In this document: positions 48,423-60,900 of the stretch, piece after piece | Numbering within the stretch: position 1 is the first letter of the stretch | How the letters are laid out: each line of letters opens with the position of its first letter | Translations under genes and position numbers: made by a program | NCBI GenBank assembly: GCA_031472005.1 | Contig: PZJY01000010.1 | Coordinates: 1,178,001-1,242,000, forward strand | Direction of reading: 5' to 3' | DNA: 64,000 bases | From: Tetracladium setigerum | Lineage: Eukaryota > Ascomycota > Leotiomycetes > Helotiales | Notes under the pieces: model-generated | Databases searched by the model: none | What the model was told of the DNA's origin: nothing | Seen by the model: only the letters and a program-made list of their open reading frames with translations

Positions 48423-48991
48423 GGAAGAAAATGTAAGTATTCGTTCTTATAATTGAAAGTGTGGTGTTTATGCAGGCGGTTCTATATGCCAAGCCACTAT
48501 TTTTCATTCACAACATGGAGCCAAATGTGTATCTGAACGCATTTGAATATACTAAATCCTTCTTATGTCGAATGCAGGAATTTGAAGTCCAATTGTTGAG
48601 TGGCGATAAATGGGAGTTCTTTACTTTGGTCGCAGCTAATGTGTGCAGATTTTAATGACATTGTTTGACAAGTAGGTAATCTTACAGATACCATACCGGA
48701 GTAAAATCGAGTCACAAAACTTAGGCACTAATATCTAGCTGGTACATACAGAAAAGAAGCTCTGTTTGTTGTGGCTAAATTAGTTCTATTCTAAAAGCTA
48801 AAGTGGGATATACTCATACATGCCACCCTCCCGTCGTCATAATTGCTGCATCTTGACTCTCGCTTAATAGGCACCATTGTTTTGGTTGCGATATCGCTAA
48901 TGTTTCTAATGCTATAAAGAACGAGTATTGCGATACTCAATCACAATAAATATTAATCCAAATATAGATATAGCAATTTCTCAGCAGCAAC
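48423..48991. promoter_or_regulatory. region between 5S rRNA and D-amino-acid oxidase
   Basis: About 570 bp holding the 5S 5' flank and the oxidase promoter. A short open frame at 48461-48655 has no family features. Confidence 0.4.
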
Positions 48992-50270
48992 ATGTCGTCT
49001 CATAAAGAAGAAAACATTGTAATCATCGGGTCCGTCCTTCCATTCCCCCTCCACATCTTGACTACATTCCTAACATCCCTCCCAGCGCCGGCGTCATAGG
49101 TCTCCAAACAGCCCTAACACTCCTCACAACTCCTCCAACGCATTCCAAACTCAAACCAAAAATCACAATCATAGCTTCCTCATTCCCCGGCTCCTTCGCC
49201 CTCACTACACCTCACCCTGGGCAGGCGGCCAATGGCGCACCCACGCCACCCCCGACACTCCCTCTAGCCGTGAACAGTGTTCCTGGGACATTCAAACCTA
49301 CCAGTACTGGAACACCCTCGTAGCCGCCGAAAAATCATCCAGCTCAAAACTTCGTACTTCCGGCAGCGGAGTCGCCAAAGTAAAAAGTCGGTATGTGTGG
49401 GATGAAGTCAACGAAGAGATCGCACCGTCCAAAGATTCAGAGGATGGCGCGTTGGGGGGAGGATTATGGTGGAAGAATGACGTTGAAGACTTCAGGGTCT
49501 TGAGCGATTCCGAGAGGCCGGCAAATACGGTTTATGGAGTAGAGTGGAGTAGTTTCTGTGTTAATGTTCCGAGGTATTTGATGTATTTGCTCGAGGAAGT
49601 TGAGAAAAATGGTGGACGGTGCGTGCAGCTCACGTTACCACCCGAGGGAGGTTTTCAGCAGGTGATTGAGACAGCGAATAGAGCTGTGGGAGGGAAAGTT
49701 AATCTTTTCATCAATGCTACGGGACTTGCTGCCGGAACTTTGGTGGGAGATAAGGATGTGTATCCGACGAGGGGTCAGACTATTTTGGTTGAGGGGGAGG
49801 CGAAGATGGCGAGGACGAGGAGGGGGAAGGGGTACATTTCTTATACGATTCCACGACCAGGCTCGGGAACGACGGTGCTTGGAGGATTCAATGATGCTGG
49901 TAAATGGAATGAGGAGGTCGATGAAGGGTTGAGCAAGTTGATTCTGGAAAGAACAAAGGTGCTCGCACCAGAGTTGCTGAATTCGAAGGGTCTGCATACT
50001 GTTCTAGGTCAACAAGTAGGATTTAGACCCAGTAGGAAAGGTGGACCAAGATTGGAGTTTGAGAATGTGGGGGGAAATTTTGTGTTGCATTGTTATGGTC
50101 ATGGGGAGCTGGGTAAGTAGTGATGGTTTCTATCGTTTTGTATTCTCTGGACATTACTGACCTTTCCGAACAACAGGTATCAAAACTCAATCGGTTGCGC
50201 GAGAAAGGTGCATCGAATGATTGAAGGCTTGAGGAAAGAGGACACTGCCTCTATCAAAGCAAAATTGTGA
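48992..50270 (+). CDS. D-amino-acid oxidase, peroxisomal, two apparent frameshifts
   Basis: Exons 48992-49029, 49086-50112 and 50177-50270. It oxidatively deaminates D-amino acids with FAD, giving the 2-oxo acid, ammonia and hydrogen peroxide. Exon 1 and the splice give IVIIGAGVIGLQTALTLL (FAD-binding). The family block YTSPWAGGQWR follows, then GLHTVLGQQVGFRPSRKGGPRLE and the C-terminal CYGHGELGYQNSIGCA. The corrected protein ends in AKL, a PTS1 peroxisomal signal. Two bases are missing: one in the CCC at 49199-49201 (needed to reach HYTSPWAGG) and one G at the splice (50111-50113 or 50176-50177). With both, the length is 386 residues. D-aspartate oxidase is the close alternative. Confidence 0.9.
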
Positions 50271-51071
50271 AATATCAATTGCAATTATAGTCATGTTTAA
50301 GTTAAGAATGTCAACTTGGCCTTTGGAGAAAGAGAGAGAGAGAGAGAGAGGGAGAGATCTTGGCGACAGAGAGACCGTCATGGCACCTGGAAAATAGTAC
50401 GGAATCATGTTGGGCATCACACAATTTTTAATGTTTTCACGAATAACGGGTCATGACTATTTCTATCGCTTGAACTGTTTACCATTCATAAACCCCTTCA
50501 GCGAAAAATATTGGATTCCGAACTGCTCGACCACATATGCAGACTTCTTCAGCCACGAATGCCGACTTCTATCAAGTTTCAAGACTCTCGTGGATCTTGA
50601 ATCCAAAATCTTAGTGCCTAGATATACCACCATAGTGAGTAGTAGCAGGGAGAAATGGAATCCAGAACTTGATAGATACAGGTGTTTCCTCCACTCACTT
50701 GAGCGAGTAGCAGTATTAATATCTTAACTTCAATTCCCTCCGAATTAACTTTCCAAGACTGAAACCCAATGCATGCAGTGTGACAAGTGGTTGACTTGAA
50801 TAGTTCAAATATCCCGGAACTTCCGAGTGATTTCTCCTCTCCTCTCTCCGCTTAAAAGTCCATGCAAAGTGATTCTCTCACAGCAGACACAACAGGTTGC
50901 CTTTCGCTAAAATTCAACCAGTCATATTATATTCCCTCTCGCTGCAGGCCAATGCAAACACATCGAACTGATCCGCTTAGACAATACACTCATGTATAGG
51001 TAAGCACCAATGCCCCCTTCCATCATCAATCATTTGCCATCACTTATCCTCTCAGTACCCTCAGAAATTTA
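50271..51071. other. convergent intergenic region
   Basis: About 800 bp between the oxidase and the Cue1-like gene 3' ends, with a GA tract at 50328-50350. No gene supported. Confidence 0.4.
50328..50350. repeat. (GA)n microsatellite
   Basis: About 11 GA units in the 3' flank of the oxidase gene. Confidence 0.85.
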
Positions 51072-51780
51072 TCACTGCTGCTCCGCCTTCTCCGCCGCCA
51101 GCTTAGCCTCCATCTTTCTCCTAGCACTCAAAATCATTTCCTCCCTCCTCTTCTGCAACAAAGCCTGTCTCTCGCCCTTATTCGCACTCCAAGCCTGCGC
51201 CTGTCTCCCCTTGGGTGGCAACGGCACTTCCGCCTCCAGCACCGCCTCGCCCTGCTTTCCTTCCGCTGCGATCTTGTTTTGTAGATTATACCGCATTATG
51301 AGATCCGGGTGTAGGGATTTCGCTTGCGATGCGCTGGAGGATGCGGATGAAGACGAGGGCGTGGAAGATGCGGGAACCGGTAGGGGAGGTTGGAAAGATT
51401 GCGGTGGCTATAAACGTCAGCATTCCAAATATCTCTACCATGAATAGAAGGGAAGAAAGAAGTCCCCTTTCCTCCCTTCCGTAGAGTTAGAAACATACAT
51501 TTTCCAAACCCCTCCCACTTAAAACCCTCTCCGTAGTAGCCGATACATTGCCCCCATTCCTTTGCAGATCCCACATGATACTCCTTCTCGGCACTTGCGG
51601 GAACATCTGCTGTATCATCTCAACATCGGCCTCGCGGGCGCGAATGTTGCTTCCACTGCGATTGTGCGACGAGTTGTTGGAGGTGGAGGGGGAGAAAAAG
51701 AAGTAGCGGATCGCGAGGCCGCCGAGAAGTACAATTAGGAGGAGTTGAGGGATGTTGATTGTTTGTTCGGGAGACGACAT
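51072..51780 (-). CDS. CUE1: CUE-domain ER membrane protein (Cue1-like)
   Basis: Two exons, 51499-51780 and 51072-51407, intron 51408-51498; 205 residues. Cue1 anchors the ubiquitin-conjugating enzyme Ubc7 at the ER for ER-associated degradation. The N-terminus carries one hydrophobic segment (IPQLLLIVLLGGLAIRYFFF), followed by a CUE domain with the diagnostic MFPQVPRRSIMWDLQRNGGNV (the MFP motif and a di-leucine-like WDL position). A Ser/Pro linker and a basic C-terminal helix follow (LLQKRREEMILSARRKMEAKLAAEK), which would correspond to the Ubc7-binding region. The symbol is assigned on architecture. Confidence 0.85.
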
Positions 51781-52464
51781 GATTTATGTTTGTGAATGGG
51801 AAAGTGGTGTGGTTTCGATTATGGAGTTGTGGACAGAGGAGATACGTTGGATGAGGAGGATCCAAGATACGCAGATGGAGTTAGCGGATACAGCCCGGAC
51901 CTTCAGAAATCGCGATAGGGTGTATGTAAATACAAAGGAAGCACTCCAAGTTTTGGAAGGGTTTCGTTCCGGCGCATTGAAAGGGTAAGATTTCGTTGAG
52001 GGAGGATGTTCACAAGGGAGAGAGTGACGATCGTTTCGCGATTGCAAGTGGCGTAGGTAAATATATTATCACGTGCCATAATTTCTTATCAGATGAGAGT
52101 TCACTACAGTACTGTAAGGTCTCTGCACTGCACCAGGTCGCGACTATAATTCGTAGATTACATGCCGATCAGCGATTCTTTTGAATTCATTATGAGTACT
52201 GTAGCAAGCCTAGCCAGGTTGCACAAGAAGCCGATGCGCCCAGTAGTTTCCACTCTGACCAACTCCCCTTCAATTGACCAACAAAGCCAGCTGAAGAGTA
52301 AAACGCCATAATCTGACTCCAAAAGAGTAAAGTCTGCTACCGCAAGCAACATTAACAGATGTCTAATACATATTCTGATTCAGCAAGTCTTGTTGTGATC
52401 CACGCCAAGTCAACACCGATTCAAAGGGAATGTATTCAACATGAGACAGCAGTCAACAGCCCTT
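51781..52464. other. promoter of the Cue1-like gene and NOT2 3' flank
   Basis: About 680 bp without a supported gene. A TACTGTA-type word occurs near 52108. Nothing else recognised. Confidence 0.4.
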
Positions 52465-54846
52465 TCACGATCTCGCGCTTGGTTGTGTCTGTTCCAGATC
52501 ATCATACACAAGGGTGAGCTCCCGCTAAGAACCAGTTAGCTTTCGTTCGTCAGATATCGTCAAGAATAGACCTACACGTTCGCGCTGCCATTGCTTAATA
52601 TCGAAAAAGATGTAGTACCCGCGTTCTGAGCTGTTATTTAACTGTTGGGGTACCATCATCTCATCCTTGGTCAACCACAACTGCAACTTCTTGTGATAAC
52701 GCCAGTTTCGATTGTGGCTAGATAAAGTCAGAAAGATGCTCGAGAATGGATACATGACGGTACGGTACGTACAGTTCAGTAGCAGCCATGACCTGGTGCA
52801 ATCCTCCTGGATTACTGTAAAACATGAATATCAAAGCTTCGTCATTGAAGTTAGTCATCTTGGAATCAAGCTGCGCGATATTCAGAACGCGGTAGCAGTC
52901 AGGTAGTACAAAGTTTGGCACGGGAGGTCTAGCTTGTTCGTTGTCGAAAAGTGAATAGATCTGGGTCGAGAATTGCCTATGAACGTCAGCTTATTAAATT
53001 CATAATTGAATTGTATTCCTATATGAGCCAACTCACTCGCCCGAGGTGAGGTCAAAACCAAGATTTGAGATGTCCGAGCCGGTGACAAGTCCAGCGTAGT
53101 CGGAGAAATTGTTCATTAGAGTCGTGAAGCCCTTAATTCCCCACTTGTCCATATCATTCATGTGTGCCAGAGGATCGTGTACCTCAGGGCCGCTCTCCTC
53201 TTGGTTGTTCTGTCCTGAGATTGCAGATTGACCAGAAGTGTCGCTCTGCTGGGCAGGTCCGTCTCTGGACATCGTTGAAAGTGGATTGCTGTCTTGGCGC
53301 TGCGGTATCGAATCAAATTGCGAGCCAGGGAAGGTCTGTAAAGGTGAAGTTAACAAAACATATCGATTGACGCGTTACTTTCGCGCGCGGCGCTTACGTT
53401 CGGATCGGCGTCTGGGCCATCGCCCGGGCCCTGTCTTCCCTCTACTGGTGACCGTGATATTGACATTCCTAGGCCCAAAACTGTCAGTGTATTCCAGATC
53501 CAGGGAGTTTATCGCATTTCACCTGATATGCTCGTTGGAGATGCCACACGATTTGCCGAAGTCGTTCGCCCACTCCCTGACAGTGCGTTCAGAAGACCAT
53601 TACTTCGGTTTGCCTGGGGAGGGTTCGCCGATCCAAAGCCCAAACCATTCTGCTGCCCAAATCCAACATTATTGCTGTTGTGCATTAGGAGTGCAGCCCG
53701 ATCCTGACCAATCTCCCCGCTTGCGCTGCGATTGTTTAAGGGTGGAAATTCTTCAGCTGCGCTCGTTGCTTGTCCGGATTGTCCAACAGCATTCTGCCCA
53801 AATCGGAACCCCATTCCGCTGCTAGGCAATTGGGAAGAGGAATTGAACAAATCTTCCTGTTGCGCTTGCTGCTGAGAAGATAGAGGTGGCTGTTGCTGGA
53901 GTCGCATGTTCCCCGACGGGCCGATATTTCGAATGCCAGAACCTGTCCAAGTGGACTGGCTTGGCTGAGGTTGATTGTTTGATAGTGAAGGGAATTCGCT
54001 TCAATTTGCGACGTTAGCTGCCGTGAGAAGAAGCTTTCTCTGCTGCAGGCTGACTTACGAAAGGTCCAAGGGGGCTGATGCTTGCGAAGAGCCCACAATT
54101 GATTGTGCGAAACTTGACATGGCCACATTGTTCGGTCGTGGGTTCACAAGTCCTCCACTGCCCATTGGCACATTGCTCCCAAAGGGCCAACTTCCTCCAT
54201 TACTCGCTATGACCAAATATAAACTCGTCAGCGAAAGCCCTTCTGTGTGTTATTGCCGGAATTTCTTGGGCGCCCATACCCAGTTTACCGCTTGGTGGTA
54301 ATCGATTCGAGACAGGTCGATTCTGTGGTATTTGTTGCTGGCTTGGGAAACCGTTCGGAAGGCCGCGCAGCGACTGTGGTCCAACGCCTTTGTGGGAAAA
54401 TTAGCAGATAGACTTCCGCAGGTACGTGCAAACAACAACGAAGAATGGGCAGGCGCAAATGCTTGAGCCGGGCGAAATCTGTGAGCAATATGAAAGCGCC
54501 AACGTGGTTTTCAAAGTAGGCCCAGCGTACAGCAACTATGCCGAAATGAACAGTTTTCGTGTATATTCTTGACAAAAGTGCTGCCGGACCTTCTCGAGCA
54601 AACAAAGATGTACGGTTTCGTACTGCTGGTCCATTGTTGGCTTCTTTCCCTCGAGTGCCCCTAGTCCACTGCTTCTCAAACCCATCCAAGACAACATGGC
54701 GCATGTGGGCATGCTCTCTGCAAAACAGTACGCTCTGCTGCGTGATAGAGACATAACAACGTGCTTGCTGGGGAGATGGGCGGCGGGGTATGTTGGTTCG
54801 TGAAGGGGGAGAACGGCGAATTGGACTGCATACCTGGTCTATTCAT
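52465..54846 (-). CDS. NOT2: CCR4-NOT complex subunit NOT2
   Basis: Nine exons on the minus strand. The first (54834-54846) encodes only MNRPG's start, and intron 1 is about 446 bp, the longest in the window. NOT2 is a scaffold subunit of the CCR4-NOT deadenylase. The N-terminal half is Gln/Ser/Pro-rich and low-complexity (PQSLRGLPNGFPSQQQ, MSSFAQSIVGSSQASAPLDLS-EFPSLSNNQPQ). The conserved C-terminal NOT box follows: DMDKWGIKGF, LGFDLTSGE-QFSTQIYSLFDN, VPNFVLPDCYRV, DEALIFMFYSNPGG, then HNRNWRYHKKLQLWLTKDE, RGYYIFFDIKQWQRER and LTLVYDDLEQ. The start is supported by the MNRPG word and a consensus donor, but the long first intron is inferred. Clean frame. Confidence 0.93.
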
Positions 54847-55502
54847 AGTCGAATGTGTTGAAGCTTGAGGTTCAAATTGGCGTGCGTAGATGGCGATTGC
54901 GATGAATATCTAGAGAGTCGGGGTTTTGTGGGAGGGAGAGACGGTGATTGTTGGATGGAATTGTCCAGAGTCCCCAAATCTGCATGGAGGTTGAGCTACT
55001 GTACGATGCAAGCCAAGGAATCCACCATGTCACCCCCAGATCTCGTTGTCTTCACCGCAATACTCAAAGCAATAGCCACGGCAATCACAGGAAAGTTGGA
55101 CTGAATTATCATAAGTGGATTTCTCGCACAACAGATGTGGAATTTTCAAATTTCCCTCGGGAGATTGAAAATGGTTGTTATTTTTCTTATGGGTAGCCTT
55201 CTTTCTGGCTTGATCATTCCTTCCCCTTACCTTCATTTTCATCCATCCAACAATATACCTAACTTTCTTTCATTCTTCGGCTTTGAGGCTAAACCGAGCT
55301 AACATAAAATGCAGTGATGTGTAGATCAAGTAACGCAAATCAATCATTGCAAAATAATTCGGCCAACTGCCCTCGGCTCCCGCAAACGCTTTCTCAACAA
55401 GTCCAGTGCCTCGTACCAGATTTTGGTGTTGACGGTTCTTTTGATTTGCGAAAGTGACTTTGAGTCATAAGATTAGCTTTTGTCCAACGCAGCTTCCTAA
55501 TC
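54847..55502. other. NOT2 promoter and 3' flank of the zinc-cluster gene
   Basis: About 650 bp with no supported gene or repeat. Confidence 0.4.
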
Positions 55503-57975
55503 TCAAGGATATTTTCGGACTTTGGGAATCCCATAGTCCGTACCGTCCTGGCCATCGTTCCAATACTCCCTTCCTTCTCCATATGTGCCCCCATAGGTAC
55601 CATCTTCGCCACCATGCTGAAGGTGTTCTGGTGTTCTCCATGAGTTTGATCCTTCCCTCTCCCTCCCAACAGGCGAAGTTTGATCCGCCTCTCCACCATC
55701 TATCTTCAAAGTCGAGAAAATGGCTTTCATATCTCGCAGATCCTCGGAAGTGATATCCTTAGCGGGTGTCGTCCGCTCTTCTACGAATCTACGAATCGAT
55801 CGAACAATTGCAGGGTAGCGTTCGTCGTTTGGCAGCCACCAATTCATACAGTCGCTATCCCTAAACCAGGCTGCCATCTTATTGCGGAATGTATATGGGT
55901 ATATGTATCTGTTGATTGCACATTAGCACTCAAGGTCTCGATTGAGGAGTGTTTTGAGAAGCTTACCCATTGCATTCTACAGTAGCAAGCTTCCGACGTG
56001 CCCACATAGCATGTCTTTGGTCCCGGGGCAACGATAAAAATGTTATCCCAACACTTGCTTGTAAGGCTATGACCGTCCCTGGTGGACTCTCCGGCCACAG
56101 CTCAGTAGCTTCAAAAAGTTGGCAACTTGCGTAAGCTTGCCTAGTAATGTCTGGATTTGGTTCAACTCCCATGACTGCTGCAGTTTGGTGCTTGTGCATG
56201 ATGTCTACGGATAGCCAGTCAACAGTAGCAAGATTCATAACCCAGAGAGGACCACGGTACAAGACCCCAGGCATATATGGATCCACAATGTTCTCAGGTG
56301 TGAGAGCCGGCGTAACACCAAAGTCTTGGACAACATATTGAGGATCTTGCAAAGCAGGATCCATTTTAAGTTTCCAATCTGCCATTCTTTTGGCCAAATA
56401 ACCGTTTTCGACAATGAACTGTTCACGTGAAATCTCGCCCTTTCCCATCTTGGAAAATAGAAGAGCCATATCCGTGGCAAGTAGCCGATACTTCCACAAC
56501 GAGCTCTCAATGCGCCATTGAAGAATTTCCGGTTCCTTTACCACCTGTTCTTCAAAGTATTGGCAGCCATAGGAAAACCATTCCCTCGAAAGCACCGTTT
56601 CAAATCCACCTAAAAGGCCAGCGAAGACATCGAATCGCTGGTACCAGGAGAGTATCAGTCGGGTTGTTTGGGACTCCATGATCGATTGTGGGGTATATAA
56701 ATGTGTGAGTATTTCGAATGCGGCTTTCTGATGACCAAAAAGATTGACCCAGTCTCCCAAAAATTCCTGCACAATGTTAGCTCAGCAAATAGTCGTTTCT
56801 TTCTTTTTTTTTTCATACTTCAATAGTGGCAAGTTGCAGAATCGCTAACATGATATCTATGTCATGCCGTCCGCCTTTTTTGAGTTGCGTAAGTAATAAA
56901 GATACAGCTTTGTTGTAATAAGGTAGAAAGTCATCGATCCGACCATGCGGGCTCTTCAGCGTTTTTTGAAATGCTGAAAATCCAACGATCGCATAGAGCA
57001 GTGCGTCATTTCTCATTGCAAGATACAAAAACTCCGTCTGTATGAAATTCCCTGGGTCATTCTTGAGGGAGAAGTGAAGGTAGGTAATGTTATCGTGGAA
57101 ATAGGCGAGGTAGAACTGAAGATCTGGAGGTAAATGGGACCAGTCAATTTTTAAATTCTCAGAACTGGAGGCCAGAGAAAACCGAGAAGCGTGCCGCATG
57201 CTTTCAAGCCTCTTGTATGCGGCGTAACCAACAGATCCCTCTGTAGATGGTGTAGGTGAGGATCCTTTATCTTGCACCAAGGAAGGCGTTTCTGAACCAT
57301 GTCGAGTCGCAGATTTCGGTCCTATTGAAGAAGGCTGACTGGAGCCACGACGAGACGTCACAAACCTTGAATCTCGTCCTGAAGTAACGCTTTCTTCGGT
57401 ACCTTCATCCTCGTCCGGTATTGCATACAATGATTCGTAGTCGCCTTCGCCATCTTCTTCACCCGAAGAGGAGTCTACAGTTTCAAGAGAAGTAGACTTT
57501 GCTCCCTTGCTTGAGCTGGGCTGTTTTGGCTCTGGATAAGCACACTCTCTGGCACCTTTTTTGCATCCTATAAACGTCGGTGATTAGCTACTCTCTAGAA
57601 TTCACAAAATTAACTGCTTACTTTCGCATGTCGGATGGCCTTCATCGCACTAATACATAAAGATAAGTAAATTACTTCACTCGACTGTAAGGAGAACGCC
57701 TACCTTGACACGCCTACTTCGGCAAGTGTAGCAACCAGACCTCGTTCGCCGATGTTTGTGCTCACTTGCACTCGCCTTTCGTCTATTGCGATTGGTTTTG
57801 GGGCCAACATCCTGATTTCCTGAGTACCGAACAAATAATCAAGGTTTGTATAGGACCTAGCAGAACTAAACTGCCGTGGAGGCGTTTGCTCTAGGGGTGA
57901 AGTAACTGTGAATGATGGTGGTTGAGAGTCTGGTGGACCTGGAATTGTTTGTTGGAAGTGACTAGACTGGTTCAT
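55503..57975 (-). CDS. Zn2Cys6 transcription factor with fungal-specific domain, one apparent frameshift
   Basis: Five exons: 57704-57975, 57622-57649, 57567-56819, 56766-55967 and 55908-55503; 751 residues after one correction. The binuclear zinc cluster is split over three exons and reads CYTCRSRRVK, CDEGHPTCE, RCKKGARECAYP, giving the six cysteines with a basic N-terminal arm (RNRRKASASEHKHRRTRSG). A Ser-rich linker follows, then the DUF3468-like fungal_trans_2 domain (LPPDLQFYLAYFHDNITYLHF, LAILQLATIEEFLGDWVNLFGHQKAA, MAAWFRDSDCMNWW). The N-terminal reading MNQSSHF...LFGTQ meets the zinc-cluster frame only if one base is added at 57819-57820. The target genes are unknown. It lies 5 kb from the PKS remnant, but no link is evident. 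Confidence 0.88.
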
Positions 57976-60900
57976 GACTGTCCAACAGAGACCAGGAAAC
58001 ACACACAAGGTCAAGGAGTGGTCCAGGCAAGCAGGTCGACTTGATTCCGGAACTCAAAATAAAGACTCAAAGGCAAGAAAGATGTTGGCACCAGTGGTTC
58101 GTTCTATGAAGTCGTTCGTTATTCCAGATCGCTCCGATTGTTGTTAAAACGAAACAGGCAAACTTGAGGTGCCCTTGGTGGGAACAAGTACTCTGTAATC
58201 AATATGTCGAATTTGGGTCGAAATGACGGCAACGAAATCCGAATATCCTTCAACAGAGCAAATTACTCTTTCAACCCGCAGGTATCGAGAAGTAATCTGC
58301 ACGGCAACTCTGGGAGAAGTCGAAGAGGGCGTCGCAAAAAAGTGTCAGGAAGAGGCCAGAGCCCGCCCAAGCACGCTCTATCTTGTGGTGCTTTGGGAGA
58401 TACGTTGGCGCTGAGGACGGGAGGTTGAAGGAGAAGAACTAAAGTACCACGAGTTTCGTACCAGTGACTTCCGTTTTTGAACAACTGGGCGGCGGTGGAT
58501 CACACCCTGGTCGTTCAAATGAACAGGGGGCTGTCTAGATTGGTTCGTCGATCAGTGACAAGTTGGGCAGTCCTCTTGCTAGCCTTTAGAGCAGGGATTG
58601 CAAGCAATTGGTTGAAAAGCCGCTCTGTGATCGACGGCAGTGAAAGGCTTTGGATACTGGAACGTGCTCCTTTTAGTTTGCGCTCTTTAGCCCTTCAAGT
58701 AGAAGAGCCTTTCGAATGAGTACCTGGATCTTGAGTCGAAGATAGCCGTTGAATCAGATAACGTTCCAGTAGCTTAGATGAATCCAAACGAGTTTTCTTC
58801 GACTTGCTCGAGACTTGCTGGCGGTCCTGTATTGCGCGGCAAAAAGGGGTGATAGAATATCAGGCAGTATCAAAGACTATACAGAAGGTGTGTACTTCGA
58901 GGCGCAAAATCGAAACTCGGAGGGCAAATGGTATCATGAGCAGGACGGAAAATGCAGGTGCAAGATGCAAGATTATTGTCGATGAGGGTTGAATAATGTG
59001 GAGTGTGGAGTCTCCAAGTTGGACCTTGAACGTGGTCGTCGTCTGTGCTGATGGACCATACGCACGTTACTGGGGGCTGAAATCTGAACTGCCCCGTTCC
59101 AAGGGGTATCGAGGGCTTTGATGTACGGAGGTACAGGGACTGTACGTGAGTTCTAGAAGAAAGAAGACGGAGACCTAGTTGTCCTGATGAGCTCAATAAT
59201 ACCAATAATATCCCACAGATCTTGGCCCTGTGAGTTTAGCAGGTACTTCATTCATGCCCGATACCGTCTTCTCACGGCAAGTCGGAAAGCGCGCCTGATT
59301 TCCATGTTCTCCTGCTATTGCAAAGTAACGACAACGCACACATACACACAAGATAAGTTGGAAAGCCAAACTGACTGCTGCATTGCAAAGGGAGACAAAA
59401 TAATAACGCCGTCAACTTACTGCAGCGCCGATGATGTGTCTGGTTACTTCGCGCAAATTTCTTCCATCGAATAACAATTGATTTCGGTCGGAGCTCGGGG
59501 GGACCAGCTGTAATCTGGTGAGTGGGTAGGCCTAGATCATATGTGCTCGGAAATATAGGCCTCTCCTGGTCAAGCGCAAGTTGATGAGTGCGTCAAAGGC
59601 TACCGGCAGTGTCTCGAATAACCAGCCGCCCCTGTTGACGGCGGGTTGGCGATCGGTGACAGGCAATGCGATCAAGGTGCTTTGAACCTTGAACGGCTGC
59701 TGCGGCTAACAATTCAGGGGCAGTAAAATTGGATGATCGAGATCATGAGATGGGGAGGTTGAGGAGGACTCAGAGGAGGGAGCAGGAGGAGCAAGTGAAC
59801 GAAGCTGGTCAGCCACCACGAGCCCACGTGCGTGGTCACTACTAGACTAGACTAGCGCTTGAGAATGATTTATTGAAGGTTTTGCTGGCAACAAGTGCCT
59901 TGGCTGTCTCAGACTTGAATGCCGTTGTCGCTGAACGCTATGCTTGCCTTGTTGTCTTTTCAGCGTGGAAAAAGAATGAGCTTGACTACCTTCGTACTAT
60001 GGCATGAGGGTTGCAGGGCAGTCTCCCCGTCGGCAAATAGCAATCTACGACAAGGAGAGTGATGCGAGGTTAAAAACAAGCTCGGGGCGAATCCACTCGC
60101 TCAATCTCGCGAATGCAGCAATTAATTATCATTCCCATTATACCCCCCGACAAGGCGGTTGGCGGAATCATTGTTATTGGGACGAAATGCCAGCGTTTAA
60201 CGTAAGACAAGAGACACAGTAGTGTAGTACCGTAATTCCAACATGCTCATCTAATGAAGTCCAGTTAAGCGCTTGGAGATCTCAACACCAACACTCAGGA
60301 CAGGTACCGAGGTATTTCGAGTATGAAAGAAGAAAGCAAAACTCCAAACAGAAGTCCAGGACGAGGCCCAAGCAGTCGGATCCGGTGTCACCATGAGCAA
60401 GGATCTTGCGTTCCAACAAGCACGTTTTTAATGAGAAAGATCTACATCCGGGGGTCTGTTGTGTCACCTTACCATTCCTTTCCGGAGCTCGTGTGGTGAT
60501 CGTACTCCGTATATAGATATAGCTAGGAACTTTGCAGTGCTGGACCTACTGAACATGTCAGATATCTTTCACTCCAGCCATACATCAAATGTTGACAGCG
60601 GCAAAGAGCCTTGTGAGGGATATCCCTCCCCTAAAGAGAAAGATGGCAGGCTTCTTTCTGTCTTCCCTGCAGACACGACACTACAAATAATCTCTCGTGC
60701 CCCTTTACTTTGCAGGCAGCGGCAAGGTTCCGCACGGAGCACACTGGTTGAGGTCTTCACACACCACAAGAAAGATTTCTAAGATTCCCAAGATCTCAGC
60801 AAGAATCAAGAAACCATAAACAACCTTGGGCGGCTTTACGTTAGCCCGCAGCGGTCTCGCAATCGGCACACCTCCAGCAAACCACCACGGATACGGATAT

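Noticed and set aside
54860..54890. GGTTCAAAT near 54868 as a tRNA T-loop
   Set aside because: No pairing T-stem, acceptor stem or anticodon arm could be found around it.
437..57975. Programmed ribosomal frameshifting to explain the many frame breaks
   Set aside because: Breaks occur in unrelated genes at plain C/G runs, without slippery heptamers or obvious downstream structure, and four lie in one enzyme gene.
437..57975. Repeat-induced point mutation (RIP) as the cause of gene damage
   Set aside because: RIP makes C-to-T changes and stop codons in repeats; here bases are missing from single-copy genes.
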